Shown: positions 40,883 through 49,147 of the stretch, in pieces | Layout: every line of letters begins with the position of its first letter | How positions within the stretch are numbered: the stretch's first letter is position 1 | From: Mycobacterium sp. PO1 | GTDB lineage: Bacteria; Actinomycetota; Actinomycetes; Mycobacteriales; Mycobacteriaceae | DNA: 64,000 bases | Assembly: GCF_017312405.1 (NCBI RefSeq) | Contig: NZ_BLTG01000017.1 | Span: forward strand, 1-64,000 | Direction of reading: 5' to 3' | Translations under genes and position numbers: made by a program | Notes under the pieces: model-generated | The model's database searches: none | Seen by the model: the letters and a program-made list of their open reading frames with translations, nothing else | Told to the model about the DNA's origin: nothing

Positions 40883-41782
40883 ATGGTGCTGGCGCGGGAA
40901 GTGACGGCGATCAGGAGCGGCTTGGGCCGCGCGGTGTTCGGGATGGTCGCGGGCCCGGACGGGCCGGACAACCGGGCACGAATCCACGGCACGCCGGGTC
41001 CGCGGTGGTTCGCCGAGGACCGCCCGATCCGGCGCGTGCACGCCGACGCGTCGATGTTCGTCGGAGGGTTGCGGGCGTTACTGCTGCAGTCCCTGCACCC
41101 CTTGGCGATGGCCGGCGTCGCCGACCACTCCGACTACCGCGCCGATCCGTGGGGACGGCTGCAACGCACCAGCACGTTCCTCGCGGTTACGACCTTCGGA
41201 CCGGACGCCGATGCGCAACGGGCCGTCGACAAGGTCCGCGGCATCCATCGCCGCGTCCGCGGGGTGGCACCGGACGGCACTGCGTACGAAGCCGGCGATC
41301 CCCACCTTCTCGAATGGGTGCACATCGCCGAGATCGACAGTTTCCTGCTGGCCCACCAGCTCTACGGGGCCAGGCCGCTGGACCAGGCCGGCCGCGACGC
41401 CTACGTCGCCGACACCGCCCGCGTCGCAACCGCTTTGGGGGTGCTCGACCCGCCCCGGACCGAGGGCGAGTTGCGCGAACGGATCACCGGGTACCGGCCG
41501 GAGCTGCGCGGCACGCCTGCCGCCCGCGACGCCGCGCGCTTCTTGCTGCTGACGCCGCCGTTGCCGTTGCCGGCGCGCGCACCGTACGGGGTGCTGGCCG
41601 CCACCGCGGTGGCGATGTTGCCTGCCTGGGCGAGAAAGCCGCTGTGGCTGCCGTACTTCCCGCCTCTGGAAGCAACGGCGGTGCGGGCGGCGGGGCGGGT
41701 GCTCGTCGGCGGCATCCGCTGGGTGATGACAGCCGGTCAGGACGAGAACTCAGCGGGAAGTCCAGCTTCGGCGGCGCGGTGA
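40883..41782 (+). CDS. DUF2236 (MpaB-like) oxygenase family protein
   Basis: A 299-residue protein of the DUF2236 family, related to rubber oxygenase Lcp and mycophenolic-acid protein B. It carries the conserved ADASMFVGGLRALLLQSLHP and WVHIAEIDSFLLAHQLYG blocks, whose His and Asp residues are family-conserved and may bind heme, plus RLQRTSTFLAVTTFG. Heme binding has been shown for Lcp only; here it is inferred. ATG at 40883. It is a soluble protein with no signal peptide seen. Confidence 0.82.
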   Translation: MVLAREVTAIRSGLGRAVFGMVAGPDGPDNRARIHGTPGPRWFAEDRPIRRVHADASMFVGGLRALLLQSLHPLAMAGVADHSDYRADPWGRLQRTSTFLAVTTFGPDADAQRAVDKVRGIHRRVRGVAPDGTAYEAGDPHLLEWVHIAEIDSFLLAHQLYGARPLDQAGRDAYVADTARVATALGVLDPPRTEGELRERITGYRPELRGTPAARDAARFLLLTPPLPLPARAPYGVLAATAVAMLPAWARKPLWLPYFPPLEATAVRAAGRVLVGGIRWVMTAGQDENSAGSPASAAR

Positions 41783-41863
41783 GGTGACCCCGGCGCCCCG
41801 CTGTTGACCACGAGATCGGCACCGCTCGGAACATCCTCGGCCGCGCATCGCGTTGTCCGTCTC

Positions 41864-42889
41864 ATGAAGGCGATCACCTACTCCCGAACAGGCGACTCCT
41901 CGGTTCTTCACCTACAGGACCGCGAGGTCCCCGAGCCGGACGCGGGGCAGGTGCGGGTACGCATCGTGCTGTCCGGTGTCAACCCGACCGACTGGAAGCA
42001 CAGGATGGGCACGAGCCCGGGCCAGCAGCTCGAGTTCCCCGAGGTGGTCCCCCACCACGACGGCGCCGGAGTCGTCGACGCACTGGGTGCCGACGTCACC
42101 GACCTCGCGGTAGGTGACCGGGTCTGGGTCTTCATGGCCCAGCATCAGCGCCCGGACGGTACAGCCCAGGAATACGTCGTGCTGCCCGTCGCGTCGGTGG
42201 TTCCGCTGCCCGATTCCGTCGGATTCGACGTGGGAGCGAGCCTCGGGGTGCCGGCGATCACCGCGCACCGGGCGCTCACGGTGGCGGAGAACTGGCCGTC
42301 GCGGCTGGCGCCCGGCGCCCTCGACGGCGCGACGGTGCTCGTCGCGGGCGGTGCCGGGGCGGTCGGCCACGCCGCCATCCAGCTGGCCCGCTGGGCGGGC
42401 GCCCGCGTCATCACCACCGTCAGCACTGCCGACAAGGAGGCGCTGGCAGCCTCGGCGGGGGCCCATCACGTCGTGAACTACAAAGCCGGGGACACCGCCG
42501 CGGCGATCCGCGAGATCGCGCCCGAGGGGGTCGACATCGTCGTCGAGGTCGCCCCCGGGACGAACGCGGCGCTCGACGCGGCCGTGGTGTCGAACCGGGC
42601 GACGATCTCGATCTACGCCAACGACGGCGGCGGCAGCGTGGAACTCGACATCCTGTCGAACATGTGGGTCAACGCTCGCTACCAGTTCCTGGTCCTCTAC
42701 ACCGTCGGTGACGACGCGCTGGCGAATGCGCGCGAGGACGTGGCCGCCGCGGTCCGCGACGGCGCCATGGGTGTCGGCGAGGCCAACGGGCTACCGGTGC
42801 ATTACTTTCCGCTCGAGGACACTGCCGCTGCCCACGACGCGGTCGAGAGCGGAGTAACCGGCAAGGTCCTCATTCGGGTGAGTGAGTAA
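41864..42889 (+). CDS. Zinc-free MDR alcohol dehydrogenase (NADPH:quinone reductase-like)
   Basis: A 341-residue medium-chain dehydrogenase/reductase. MKAITYSRTGDSSVLHLQDR starts the N-terminal domain, VNPTDWKHRMG matches quinone reductases, and ATVLVAGGAGAVGHAAIQLA is the NADPH-binding AxxGxxG variant. No zinc-ligand cysteines are seen. The ATG at 41864 is chosen because it opens the conserved domain; an upstream in-frame GTG at 41804 lacks support. Likely reduces quinones or enals; no context beyond neighbouring oxidoreductases. Confidence 0.87.
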   Translation: MKAITYSRTGDSSVLHLQDREVPEPDAGQVRVRIVLSGVNPTDWKHRMGTSPGQQLEFPEVVPHHDGAGVVDALGADVTDLAVGDRVWVFMAQHQRPDGTAQEYVVLPVASVVPLPDSVGFDVGASLGVPAITAHRALTVAENWPSRLAPGALDGATVLVAGGAGAVGHAAIQLARWAGARVITTVSTADKEALAASAGAHHVVNYKAGDTAAAIREIAPEGVDIVVEVAPGTNAALDAAVVSNRATISIYANDGGGSVELDILSNMWVNARYQFLVLYTVGDDALANAREDVAAAVRDGAMGVGEANGLPVHYFPLEDTAAAHDAVESGVTGKVLIRVSE

Positions 42890-43024
42890 CCGGTCGGGCC
42901 GTGTCGGCACGGCTGCGTATCCGCACTCGAGCGTTCCGCGCCGATAATCCATCCCGGCTGTCAGGCCGCAGCCCGTGGTCTAACGTCGGCGTCAGTGGCC
43001 GGCCGCGGTGGGGAGTGGAACTCG

Positions 43025-43822
43025 ATGACGAAGAACCTCCGTCTGCAGGACAAGAGAATCGTCATCACCGGTGCGGCCTCCGGCATCGGGTACGCGGCAG
43101 CCGGCCTGATGGCCGCCGAAGGCGCCAGGGTGCTGATCGCCGATCTGAACGAAGACGCGGCCACGGCGGCGGCTGCCGACATCGGCAACGGTGCCGTCGG
43201 AGTGGCGGTCGACGTCCTCGACGAGACCTCCATCAAGGCCATGATCGACCGCGCCGTTGCCGCATTCGGCGGTATCGACGTGCTGTGCAACCACGTCGGC
43301 GGGAGCGACCCGCGCAAGGACCTCGACCTGTTGCGCCTCGATCTGGCCGAATGGGATCGCGCCATGGCACTCAACGCGCGCAGCACCGTCATCGCCTGCC
43401 GGTTGGCGATCCCGGTGATGATCGACGAAGGGGGCGGCTCCATCGTCAACACGGTCTCCGTCGCCGGTCTGACCGGGGACACCCTGCAGTGCGCTTACGG
43501 TGCGGCCAAGGCCGCGGTCATCAGGCTCACCCAGTACATCGCGACGCAGTACGGGCCGAAAGGCGTGCGCTGCAACGCGGTCGCACCGGGCGCCGTCATG
43601 ACACCGTCGCTGAGCGGCAACGTCTCCGCAGACGTGATCGACGAGATCCGCAGCCACAACGCACTCGACATGATCGGCACGCCCGAAGACATCGGCTGGG
43701 CCATGGTCTACCTGGCCTCGGACGAGTCGCGCTACATGACCGGGCAGACCCTGGTGCTCGACGGCGGTCTGACCGCTCAGAGTCCGATCGCGTCCAGTCG
43801 CCGGAAACTCCTCGATGACTGA
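43025..43822 (+). CDS. Short-chain dehydrogenase/reductase
   Basis: A 265-residue classical SDR. TGAASGIG at about residues 15-22, LCNHVGG in place of NNAG, active-site YGAAK following VAGLTGDTLQCA, and a C-terminal YLASDESRYMTGQTLVLDGG. The His in CNHVGG at the usual NNAG position is less common. It starts at ATG 43025 and overlaps the following lipase gene by eight bases, so they are likely coupled. The substrate is unknown. Confidence 0.86.
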   Translation: MTKNLRLQDKRIVITGAASGIGYAAAGLMAAEGARVLIADLNEDAATAAAADIGNGAVGVAVDVLDETSIKAMIDRAVAAFGGIDVLCNHVGGSDPRKDLDLLRLDLAEWDRAMALNARSTVIACRLAIPVMIDEGGGSIVNTVSVAGLTGDTLQCAYGAAKAAVIRLTQYIATQYGPKGVRCNAVAPGAVMTPSLSGNVSADVIDEIRSHNALDMIGTPEDIGWAMVYLASDESRYMTGQTLVLDGGLTAQSPIASSRRKLLDD

Positions 43823-44975
43823 CCACGGTCGGCGCCTCCTCGCCGGTCTCGTCGCGCTGACACTTCTGACCGGATGCGCCGCGCAGAGCACGGCACCTGA
43901 ATTACGTCCGGGGCAACTCCTCACCGCGCGTTCGCTGCTCACCACGGCAGCGCTGCCCAGCGGTGAAACCCAACTGATCACCTACGTCTCCGAGGACGCA
44001 GACGGTGAGCCGATCGTGGTGTCGGGCACCGTCACCCTGCCCTCGGCGCCGCCACCCGATGGCGGCTGGCCGGTGATCAGCTGGGCGCACGGCACCACGG
44101 GATACGCCGACACCTGCGCCCCTTCGGCCGACACCGCTGATGGCCTGGTTCACGATTACGTCCGCGTCGTCCAGCCCATGCTGGACAGCTGGGTGAGCCG
44201 GGGTTACGCCGTCGTGCAGACGGACTACCAGGGGCTGGGCACACCCGGCGGACATCCCTACGTGGACGGCCTGAGCGAGGCTCACACCGTGATCGACATC
44301 GTCACAGCGGCGCGAGAGCTCGATTCCGATGTCGGCACAGATTGGGTGGCCGTCGGTCACAGCCAGGGAGGGCAGGCGGTGCTGTTCACCGCACAACAAG
44401 CCGAGCAGCGCGACGGGGATCTCACCCTCAAGGGCGTGGTGTCCATTGCGCCGGGGGGCGTCGGGCTGAATCAGGCTGTCGACCTGATCCGCGACGGAAG
44501 GCCGGAAGTGCAGTCAGCACAGAGGTTTCTTCCGCTGCTCGTGCTGGGAGGCGCGGTCATCGACCCGTCCATCGACCCCGACGAGGTGTTCTCCGATCAG
44601 GCTCGCCCCCTCCTGTCGACGGCGCGGACCGAGTGCGTCGCGCAGGTTCGCGCCCTGCCGCCCGTACCGCCGGGCCAGGTGTTCGCCCCCAGCGCTGACC
44701 TGACTGCGTTGCGGGCCTATCTCGACCAGCAGGATCCGATGCGCCTCACCCCCCGCGTCCCGGTGATGATGGTGCAGGGCACCGAGGACGCAGAAGTCGA
44801 CCCGGCCGGCGTCGACCAGCTGGTGAAGACCCTCTGCAGCAGAGACGTCGCCGTCGACTACCGGGTGTACAACGGCCTCGACCACCGCGGCGTCATCGAC
44901 CCAGCGGTGCCCGACATGCAGGGGTTCGTGGACGCCGTCACCAGCGGCGACCCGGTCGACACCTGCCGGCGGTGA
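43815..44975 (+). CDS. Lipoprotein lipase/esterase, secretory lipase family
   Basis: A 386-residue exported enzyme. The N-terminal signal ends with a perfect lipobox LTGC (in LTLLTGCAAQ), predicting lipidation at about Cys18. The hydrolase domain shows VISWAHGTTGYADTCAP, AVVQTDYQGLGTPGGHPY and the nucleophile elbow GHSQGG in WVAVGHSQGGQAVLF. The late MMVQGTEDAEVDPAG and GLDHRGVI carry the likely Asp and His. This matches the secretory lipase (LIP) family. Probably anchored on the outer face of the membrane; it acts on lipid esters. Confidence 0.87.
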   Translation: MTDHGRRLLAGLVALTLLTGCAAQSTAPELRPGQLLTARSLLTTAALPSGETQLITYVSEDADGEPIVVSGTVTLPSAPPPDGGWPVISWAHGTTGYADTCAPSADTADGLVHDYVRVVQPMLDSWVSRGYAVVQTDYQGLGTPGGHPYVDGLSEAHTVIDIVTAARELDSDVGTDWVAVGHSQGGQAVLFTAQQAEQRDGDLTLKGVVSIAPGGVGLNQAVDLIRDGRPEVQSAQRFLPLLVLGGAVIDPSIDPDEVFSDQARPLLSTARTECVAQVRALPPVPPGQVFAPSADLTALRAYLDQQDPMRLTPRVPVMMVQGTEDAEVDPAGVDQLVKTLCSRDVAVDYRVYNGLDHRGVIDPAVPDMQGFVDAVTSGDPVDTCRR

Positions 44976-45032
44976 GCCGATCTACCCGTCCTCCGCCGTT
45001 CCGCGATTCCGCCGATGCGGCTCGCACGACCC

Positions 45033-45077
45033 GGTGCCCCAGTCAGATTCGAACCGACAATGGCGGCCTCGAGCCGC
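45033..45077 (-). pseudogene. Degenerate tRNA 3'-end fragment
   Basis: On the minus strand 45059-45033 reads as a tRNA T-arm and 3' acceptor strand, and differs from the last 28 bases of the tRNA-Leu at 45629 by two substitutions and one missing base. The adjoining 45077-45063 forms a GCGG/CCGC anticodon-stem-like hairpin, but no matching 5' acceptor strand exists. It could be a decayed tRNA or an attachment-site duplicate. Confidence 0.55.
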
Positions 45078-45111
45078 ATCCTCGGCTGTTGAGTCCGACG
45101 CGGTACGGAGG

Positions 45112-45507
45112 TCAATTCACCGAGCCCGCATTCGTCATCAGCACGGCTGCCTCGTTGTAGGGAAACGCCCGGAAGAGTAGGCGAGAACGCGGTATGACGA
45201 GGGGCGCGGCCTCGGCCTTGCTCACGACCTGAGGGTTACCGAGCTCGACAGCCCGTCCACGCTTGCGCAGCACCGTCGGTCCGCCGGCCAGCACATTCTT
45301 CAACCAGTCCGTCTGCGGGCCGTAGCCGACGAGGACGGCGTAACCATCCTCGGTCTTGAATACCAGAAGGGGCGTCCGATATCGCTTACCCGACTTCCGC
45401 CCGACGTGCTCGAGAGTCCCGAGGTTGGGAAGCCAGGGTGTGATCGTGCGAGCCGCCGGATTGGTGACTCGCTTGTTGAACTCTGCGATTTGACGGGGCA
45501 CGCGCAT
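45112..45507 (-). CDS. Ddn-like nitroreductase family protein
   Basis: A 131-residue protein of the same deazaflavin-dependent nitroreductase (DUF385) family as the gene at 14663, but of a different branch. LPNLGTLEHVGRKSGKRYRT matches the family's phosphate-binding stretch, and GYAVLVGYGPQTDWLKNVLA follows, then VELGNPQVV. It starts MRVPRQIAEFNKRVTNPAAR. It lies alone between the tRNA-Leu and its degenerate 3' copy. Confidence 0.85.
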   Translation of the reverse strand: MRVPRQIAEFNKRVTNPAARTITPWLPNLGTLEHVGRKSGKRYRTPLLVFKTEDGYAVLVGYGPQTDWLKNVLAGGPTVLRKRGRAVELGNPQVVSKAEAAPLVIPRSRLLFRAFPYNEAAVLMTNAGSVN

Positions 45508-45628
45508 TCTCGGAGTCTAGGTATTTGTTGTGGTTCCTCGCTTACGCAGTGCCGACGCAGCGAGGGGCCAACGACAGCAATTGCTCACATGTTCAAGCCG
45601 CAATCGCGCCCTAGCTGGGATTTTACGG

Positions 45629-45702
45629 TGCCCCCAGTCGGACTCGAACCGACACTTGACGGATTTTAAGTCCGCTGCCTCTGCCAATTGGGCTATGGGG
45701 GC
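45629..45702 (-). tRNA. tRNA-Leu (anticodon UAA by position), short variable arm
   Basis: The minus strand folds as a complete cloverleaf: acceptor GCCCCCA/TGGGGGC, anticodon stem GCGGA/TCCGT with loop CTTAAAA (anticodon TAA), T arm GTCGG-TTCGAGT-CCGAC, discriminator A. CCA is not fully encoded (ACCG follows). The variable loop is only about five bases, whereas leucine tRNAs usually have a long class II arm. Identity is from the anticodon. Confidence 0.85.
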
Positions 45703-46062
45703 TGACCGACGCTGATCCTATCGGCAACGTCAGCCGGCCCCGGAGCCCGAGTCAGCGCTTCGGGACTCCCGTCTACGACAGCGCGCAGCCGACCAGCACC
45801 GGCCGGTGTCCCCTCCGAATCCATCACCCTTGTTGACGTATCGGGCGAGGTTGCCGGGGAACACGGCGCAAAGGACGCGGCGATCAACCGGTCCGCCAGG
45901 ACCCTGTCGCGGCGCAGCGCTAACCCTGGCCGCGAGCAGGGTCTGCACCCCAGCCGCAAGCCCATCACCACCCGGTCGTCATACCGACCTGGGCACCTGC
46001 GCCCGGAACGTCTCGCGACCCCAGAACAGGTTGCTCAGCCCCGGTCCGACGGTGTCATGGCC
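45703..46062. other. Intergenic region upstream of tRNA-Leu, no gene seen
   Basis: About 360 bases. Short frames on both strands lack recognisable domains and have Arg/Pro-rich, unstructured composition. It should hold the tRNA promoter on the minus strand; none was clear. Confidence 0.4.
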
Positions 46063-46374
46063 TCAACTCGTCGGCGGCTCGTAGGGGACTTCGGGATGGT
46101 CTCGGTGCCAATCCTTTTGGCGGTCGTGGGCCTTGCGGTGATTCATCACGACCCAGGTCATACCGCCGCCGATCAGCAGCACTGCCAGCACTACACCGAT
46201 GGTGCCGAACATCGGCTCCCCGGTGGCGAACGCGGCGAGACCGAAGAAGAACGCCACGACGCCGACGCCGGTTGCGATCAGACCCGGCGCGTTGACGCCG
46301 GCTTTCATGGTTTCACCCGCGTGTTGGCGGGCGGTGCGGGAATGATCGACCGGATCTAACGAATTGTCAGGCAT
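46063..46374 (-). CDS. UsfY-like membrane protein
   Basis: A 103-residue protein like mycobacterial UsfY, the gene found upstream of rsbW-sigF in M. tuberculosis. The N-terminal VDHSRTARQHAGETMKAGVN is the family signature, followed by two membrane helices (PGLIATGVGVVAFFFGLAAFA and TIGVVLAVLLIGGGMTWVVM) and a basic tail with KDWHRDHPE. AAAGGAG before the ATG at 46374 supports this start, though the frame stays open upstream. SigF and RsbW themselves are not nearby. The function is unknown; stress-related by family. Confidence 0.82.
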   Translation of the reverse strand: MPDNSLDPVDHSRTARQHAGETMKAGVNAPGLIATGVGVVAFFFGLAAFATGEPMFGTIGVVLAVLLIGGGMTWVVMNHRKAHDRQKDWHRDHPEVPYEPPTS

Positions 46375-46818
46375 GAGAGCTCCTTTCGCGGCCAAGCTAG
46401 TGCAGGGCGGATATTCCGTGTTCTTCAGCGTGCGGGCCCGATGCACCGCGTTGCGCGCCACCGCAGCGGTGGCAACGGCCAAGGCCTCGGGCACCTCGTC
46501 GAGGTCGTCATCGCCCTTGGAGTGCATGGGCTCACCGCTCCAATAGGTGCCGCCTCGAGCGGGGACGGTGGAACCGATGTCATTGACCGCCTGGAACACC
46601 TCGGCGGTGGTCTTGCGCGCAGTCCGCGGCATGGCCGCGCGCCGTCTCGAACAGGTGCTCGGCAATGAGTTGGCTACTCGACGGTGCCCGGCTCTTCTTC
46701 AGGCTGCATACCAGCCCCGGGAGCGTATCGGTGTCGTCGCGGCAGTCACGCTCAGACAAATACCCGAGCGATGCCTCGCGAAACGATCCGAGACGCGGGG
46801 TCACAGGGACGCAATAAT
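46375..46818. other. Gap with a coding-like open frame upstream of usfY
   Basis: No separate gene is called. On the minus strand the usfY frame remains open to about 46665, and the part from ATG 46632 (MPRTARKTTAEVFQAVNDIG) has good third-position G/C bias up to about 46430, so an N-terminally extended protein or an eroded gene is possible. I see no ribosome-binding site before 46632. The remainder to 46818 shows nothing. Confidence 0.4.
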
Positions 46819-47028
46819 TCACCTCGCGCGGCGGGTCACCTGCTCGTCTTCCTCGAACGCGACCCGGTCTTCGGGTCCGTCACCGAAAAACCGGTAGGTG
46901 CCCGCGTGAGTGTCCTCCATCAACTGAATTTCGCTGACGGTCAACCACCGGTTGGCCGCCGGATCGGCGATGACGTCACCCTTGCGGATTTCACTGGGCG
47001 CCACCGTCTCGACGTCGTCGTTGTCCAC
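46819..47028 (-). CDS. Small hypothetical protein
   Basis: A 69-residue acidic protein starting at GTG 47028, with VAPSEIRKGDVIADPAANRW and a Tyr-Arg-Phe-Phe strand (HAGTYRFFGDG). The pattern of KGDVI followed by a strand resembles small beta-barrel mycobacterial proteins, but I cannot name a family. It begins 11 bases after the Rho-N protein gene, so both probably come from the SigF-like promoter at 47335-47361. Confidence 0.6.
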   Translation of the reverse strand: MDNDDVETVAPSEIRKGDVIADPAANRWLTVSEIQLMEDTHAGTYRFFGDGPEDRVAFEEDEQVTRRAR

Positions 47029-47039
47029 GCCGACCTGCC

Positions 47040-47297
47040 TCAGTGGTCGCGCAGCTTGGAGATCAGCTTGTCCTTGGTCAGCCGCGAATAGCCATGGAGA
47101 CCCAACTCTTTGGCCCGCTGCTTGAGATCACCCACGGTCCAGTAGTCGTAGGACTGTGACCTGCCGCCGCGCCGTCCGACCGTGGTCGCACTCGTGCGGG
47201 CCGTGGCGTTCGCGACACGTGCCGCTTTCTGTTTGGAGTTTCCTTCGCGCCGAAGATCCTGGTAGAGCTTCTCGTTCTTGATCGATGAGTTCGGCAT
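47040..47297 (-). CDS. Rho-N/SAP-like small DNA-binding protein
   Basis: An 85-residue basic protein: MPNSSIKNEKLYQDLRREGN and the KQKAARVANATA segment resemble DUF7218, followed by a C-terminal Rho-N-type motif (WTVGDLKQRAKELGLHGYSR, then LTKDKLISKLRDH). AGGAGG precedes the ATG at 47297. It probably binds nucleic acid. The C-terminal domain is shared with the ChaB-like protein at 16130, and both have SigF-like promoters. Confidence 0.8.
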   Translation of the reverse strand: MPNSSIKNEKLYQDLRREGNSKQKAARVANATARTSATTVGRRGGRSQSYDYWTVGDLKQRAKELGLHGYSRLTKDKLISKLRDH

Positions 47298-47334
47298 CGG
47301 CTCGCCCTCCTCTCGCTGTCACTGAGCTGTAGGT

Positions 47335-47361
47335 TTTCCCTCGCCAGCAGCGACCAAACAC
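47335..47361 (-). promoter_or_regulatory. SigF-like promoter
   Basis: On the minus strand GTGTTT (47361-47356) and GGGAAA (47340-47335) are 15 bases apart, near the SigF consensus, about 38 bases upstream of the Rho-N gene start. The -10 has mismatches at the last bases. Confidence 0.5.
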
Positions 47362-47367
47362 GGCGCC

Positions 47368-48549
47368 TCAGGGCTGCAGGATGACCTTGACGGCTCCGTC
47401 CTGTTTCTTCTGGAAGATGTCGTAGGCGTGTGGTGCCTGCTCGAGGGGCACCGTGTGCGTGGCGAAGGTGTCCACACCCAGCGGGTCCTCGTCGGTGAGC
47501 AGCGGCATGATGTCGTCCACCCACCGCTTGACGTTCGCCTGCCCCATCCTGACCTGGATCTGCTTGTCGAACATCGTCATCAGCGGAAGCGGGTCGGCCA
47601 TGCCGCCGTACACGCCGATCAGCGACACGGTGCCGCCCCGGCGGACGGTGTCGATGGCGGTGTACACGGCGTCGAGCCGGTCGATTCCCGCCGTCTTCAT
47701 CATCGGCTTGGCGATCATGTCCGGCATGAACGCGGTCAGCGTCTGCGCGGCCTGCGCGACCCGTGAGCCGTGGGCCTCCATGCCGACGGCGTCGATCACC
47801 GAGTCGGTGCCACGCCCGTCAGTCATCGAGCGCACCGCATCCCCGACCGTCCCGTTGACCTGTTTGAGGTCGATGGTCTCGATGCCGCGGGTCGCGGCCC
47901 GCTGCAGCCGCTCGGGTACGCGGTCGACCGCGATCACCCGGAAACCGTGATGCTGGGCGATGCGCGCCGCCATGTCGCCGATCGGTCCGAGCCCGAGCAC
48001 GGTCACCGATCCGCCCTTCGGCACGTCGGCGTACTCCACGGCCTGCCAGGCGGTGGGCAGCACGTCCGACAGGTAGACGAACCGCGAATCGGGCGGTCCA
48101 TCAGGAACTTTGATGTGGGTGAACTGGGCTTGCGGCACCCGCAGATACTCGGCCTGCCCGCCGGGAACCGAACCGTAGAGCTCGGAATATCCGAACAGCG
48201 CGGCTCCGGTGCCCTGCTCACGCACCTGGGTGGTCTCGCACTGGGTATAGAGCTTCTGGTCGCACATGTAGCAGTGGCCGCACGAGATCTGGAACGGGAT
48301 GACCACCCGGTCACCCACCGACAACTCCGACACCTCGGAGCCCACCTCGGTCACCACACCCATCGGTTCGTGGCCGAGGATGTCGCCTTCGTTCATGAAC
48401 GCGCCGAGCACCTCGTACAGATGCAGGTCGGACCCGCAGATGTTGGTGGAGGTGATCTCGATGATCGCATCGGTCGGCTGCTCGATCGTGGGATCTTTGA
48501 CGGTGTCGACGCGGACGTCGCGGCGACCATGCCAGGTGACTGCCTTCAT
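47368..48549 (-). CDS. Zinc-dependent alcohol dehydrogenase (formaldehyde dehydrogenase-like)
   Basis: A 393-residue MDR enzyme. Catalytic zinc ligands are in STNICGSDLH and GHEPMG, and the structural zinc lobe is ISCGHCYMCDQKLYTQC. The NAD-binding motif is VTVLGLGPIGDMAARIA. The sequence fits the glutathione-independent formaldehyde dehydrogenase-like group common in actinobacteria. A strong SigF-like promoter lies 12 bases before the ATG at 48549, so it should be a stress-phase gene. The substrate is unproven. Confidence 0.9.
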   Translation of the reverse strand: MKAVTWHGRRDVRVDTVKDPTIEQPTDAIIEITSTNICGSDLHLYEVLGAFMNEGDILGHEPMGVVTEVGSEVSELSVGDRVVIPFQISCGHCYMCDQKLYTQCETTQVREQGTGAALFGYSELYGSVPGGQAEYLRVPQAQFTHIKVPDGPPDSRFVYLSDVLPTAWQAVEYADVPKGGSVTVLGLGPIGDMAARIAQHHGFRVIAVDRVPERLQRAATRGIETIDLKQVNGTVGDAVRSMTDGRGTDSVIDAVGMEAHGSRVAQAAQTLTAFMPDMIAKPMMKTAGIDRLDAVYTAIDTVRRGGTVSLIGVYGGMADPLPLMTMFDKQIQVRMGQANVKRWVDDIMPLLTDEDPLGVDTFATHTVPLEQAPHAYDIFQKKQDGAVKVILQP

Positions 48550-48560
48550 GACCTGCAGCG

Positions 48561-48586
48561 GTACCCGTCCCTCGGGCCGTGAAACC
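48561..48586 (-). promoter_or_regulatory. SigF-type promoter of the alcohol dehydrogenase
   Basis: The minus strand has GGTTT (48586-48582), 15 bases, then GGGTAC (48566-48561). This matches the SigF consensus GGTTT-N15-17-GGGTA in full. The start codon at 48549 is 12 bases downstream of the -10, giving a very short leader. Confidence 0.65.
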
Positions 48587-48646
48587 CCAGCCCGACACGG
48601 TCAACGGCACGTTTCGAACACAGCCGGAACGGCAACGCACACTGCC

Positions 48647-49147
48647 ATGGTTGAAGCAGACGGCAGCGCCGCCTTCGACGATCTGGTCTCGCTGCTGGAC
48701 TACCCGATGTTCATCGTGACCACGGCCTCCGACGGGCACCCCGCCGGCTGCCTGGTTGGCTTCACGTCCCAGACCAGCATCAACCCGCCGCGCTTCCTGG
48801 TTGGCTTGTCGCGCAAGAACCACACATTCGGCGTCGCGCAGAGCGCCGACCATCTGGCCGTCCACGTCCTGCCCCGCGAGGAACTGCCGCTGGCCCGCCT
48901 GTTCGGTGGCACCACGGGCGACACCTCCGACAAGTTCGCCCAGTGTGAATGGCACACCGGTCCACAGGGCATGCCGATTCTCGACGCCGCACCGGCCTGG
49001 TTCGTCGGGCGCGTGCTGCGCCGATTCGACGTCGGCGACCATGTCGGCCACCTCGTCGAACCCGTCGCGGGCACGGCGCCTGACACCCTCGGCGAGCTGA
49101 TCTCGTTCTCCGACGTGCGCGATGTCAGCCCGGGACACAACGCATGA
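48647..49147 (+). CDS. Flavin reductase-like protein
   Basis: A 166-residue FMN-binding split-barrel protein: LLDYPMFIVTTASDGHPAGC, LVGFTSQTSINPPRFLVGLS and HTFGVAQSADHLAVHVL are characteristic of the flavin reductase domain. It begins at ATG 48647. It overlaps the following RibD-like gene by four bases. It may supply reduced flavin or bind it directly; the partner is unknown. Confidence 0.85.
   Translation: MVEADGSAAFDDLVSLLDYPMFIVTTASDGHPAGCLVGFTSQTSINPPRFLVGLSRKNHTFGVAQSADHLAVHVLPREELPLARLFGGTTGDTSDKFAQCEWHTGPQGMPILDAAPAWFVGRVLRRFDVGDHVGHLVEPVAGTAPDTLGELISFSDVRDVSPGHNA

Noticed and set aside
45020-45105. A second complete tRNA gene
   Set aside because: The T arm and 3' acceptor strand are recognisable, but the 5' acceptor strand and a proper D arm are missing.
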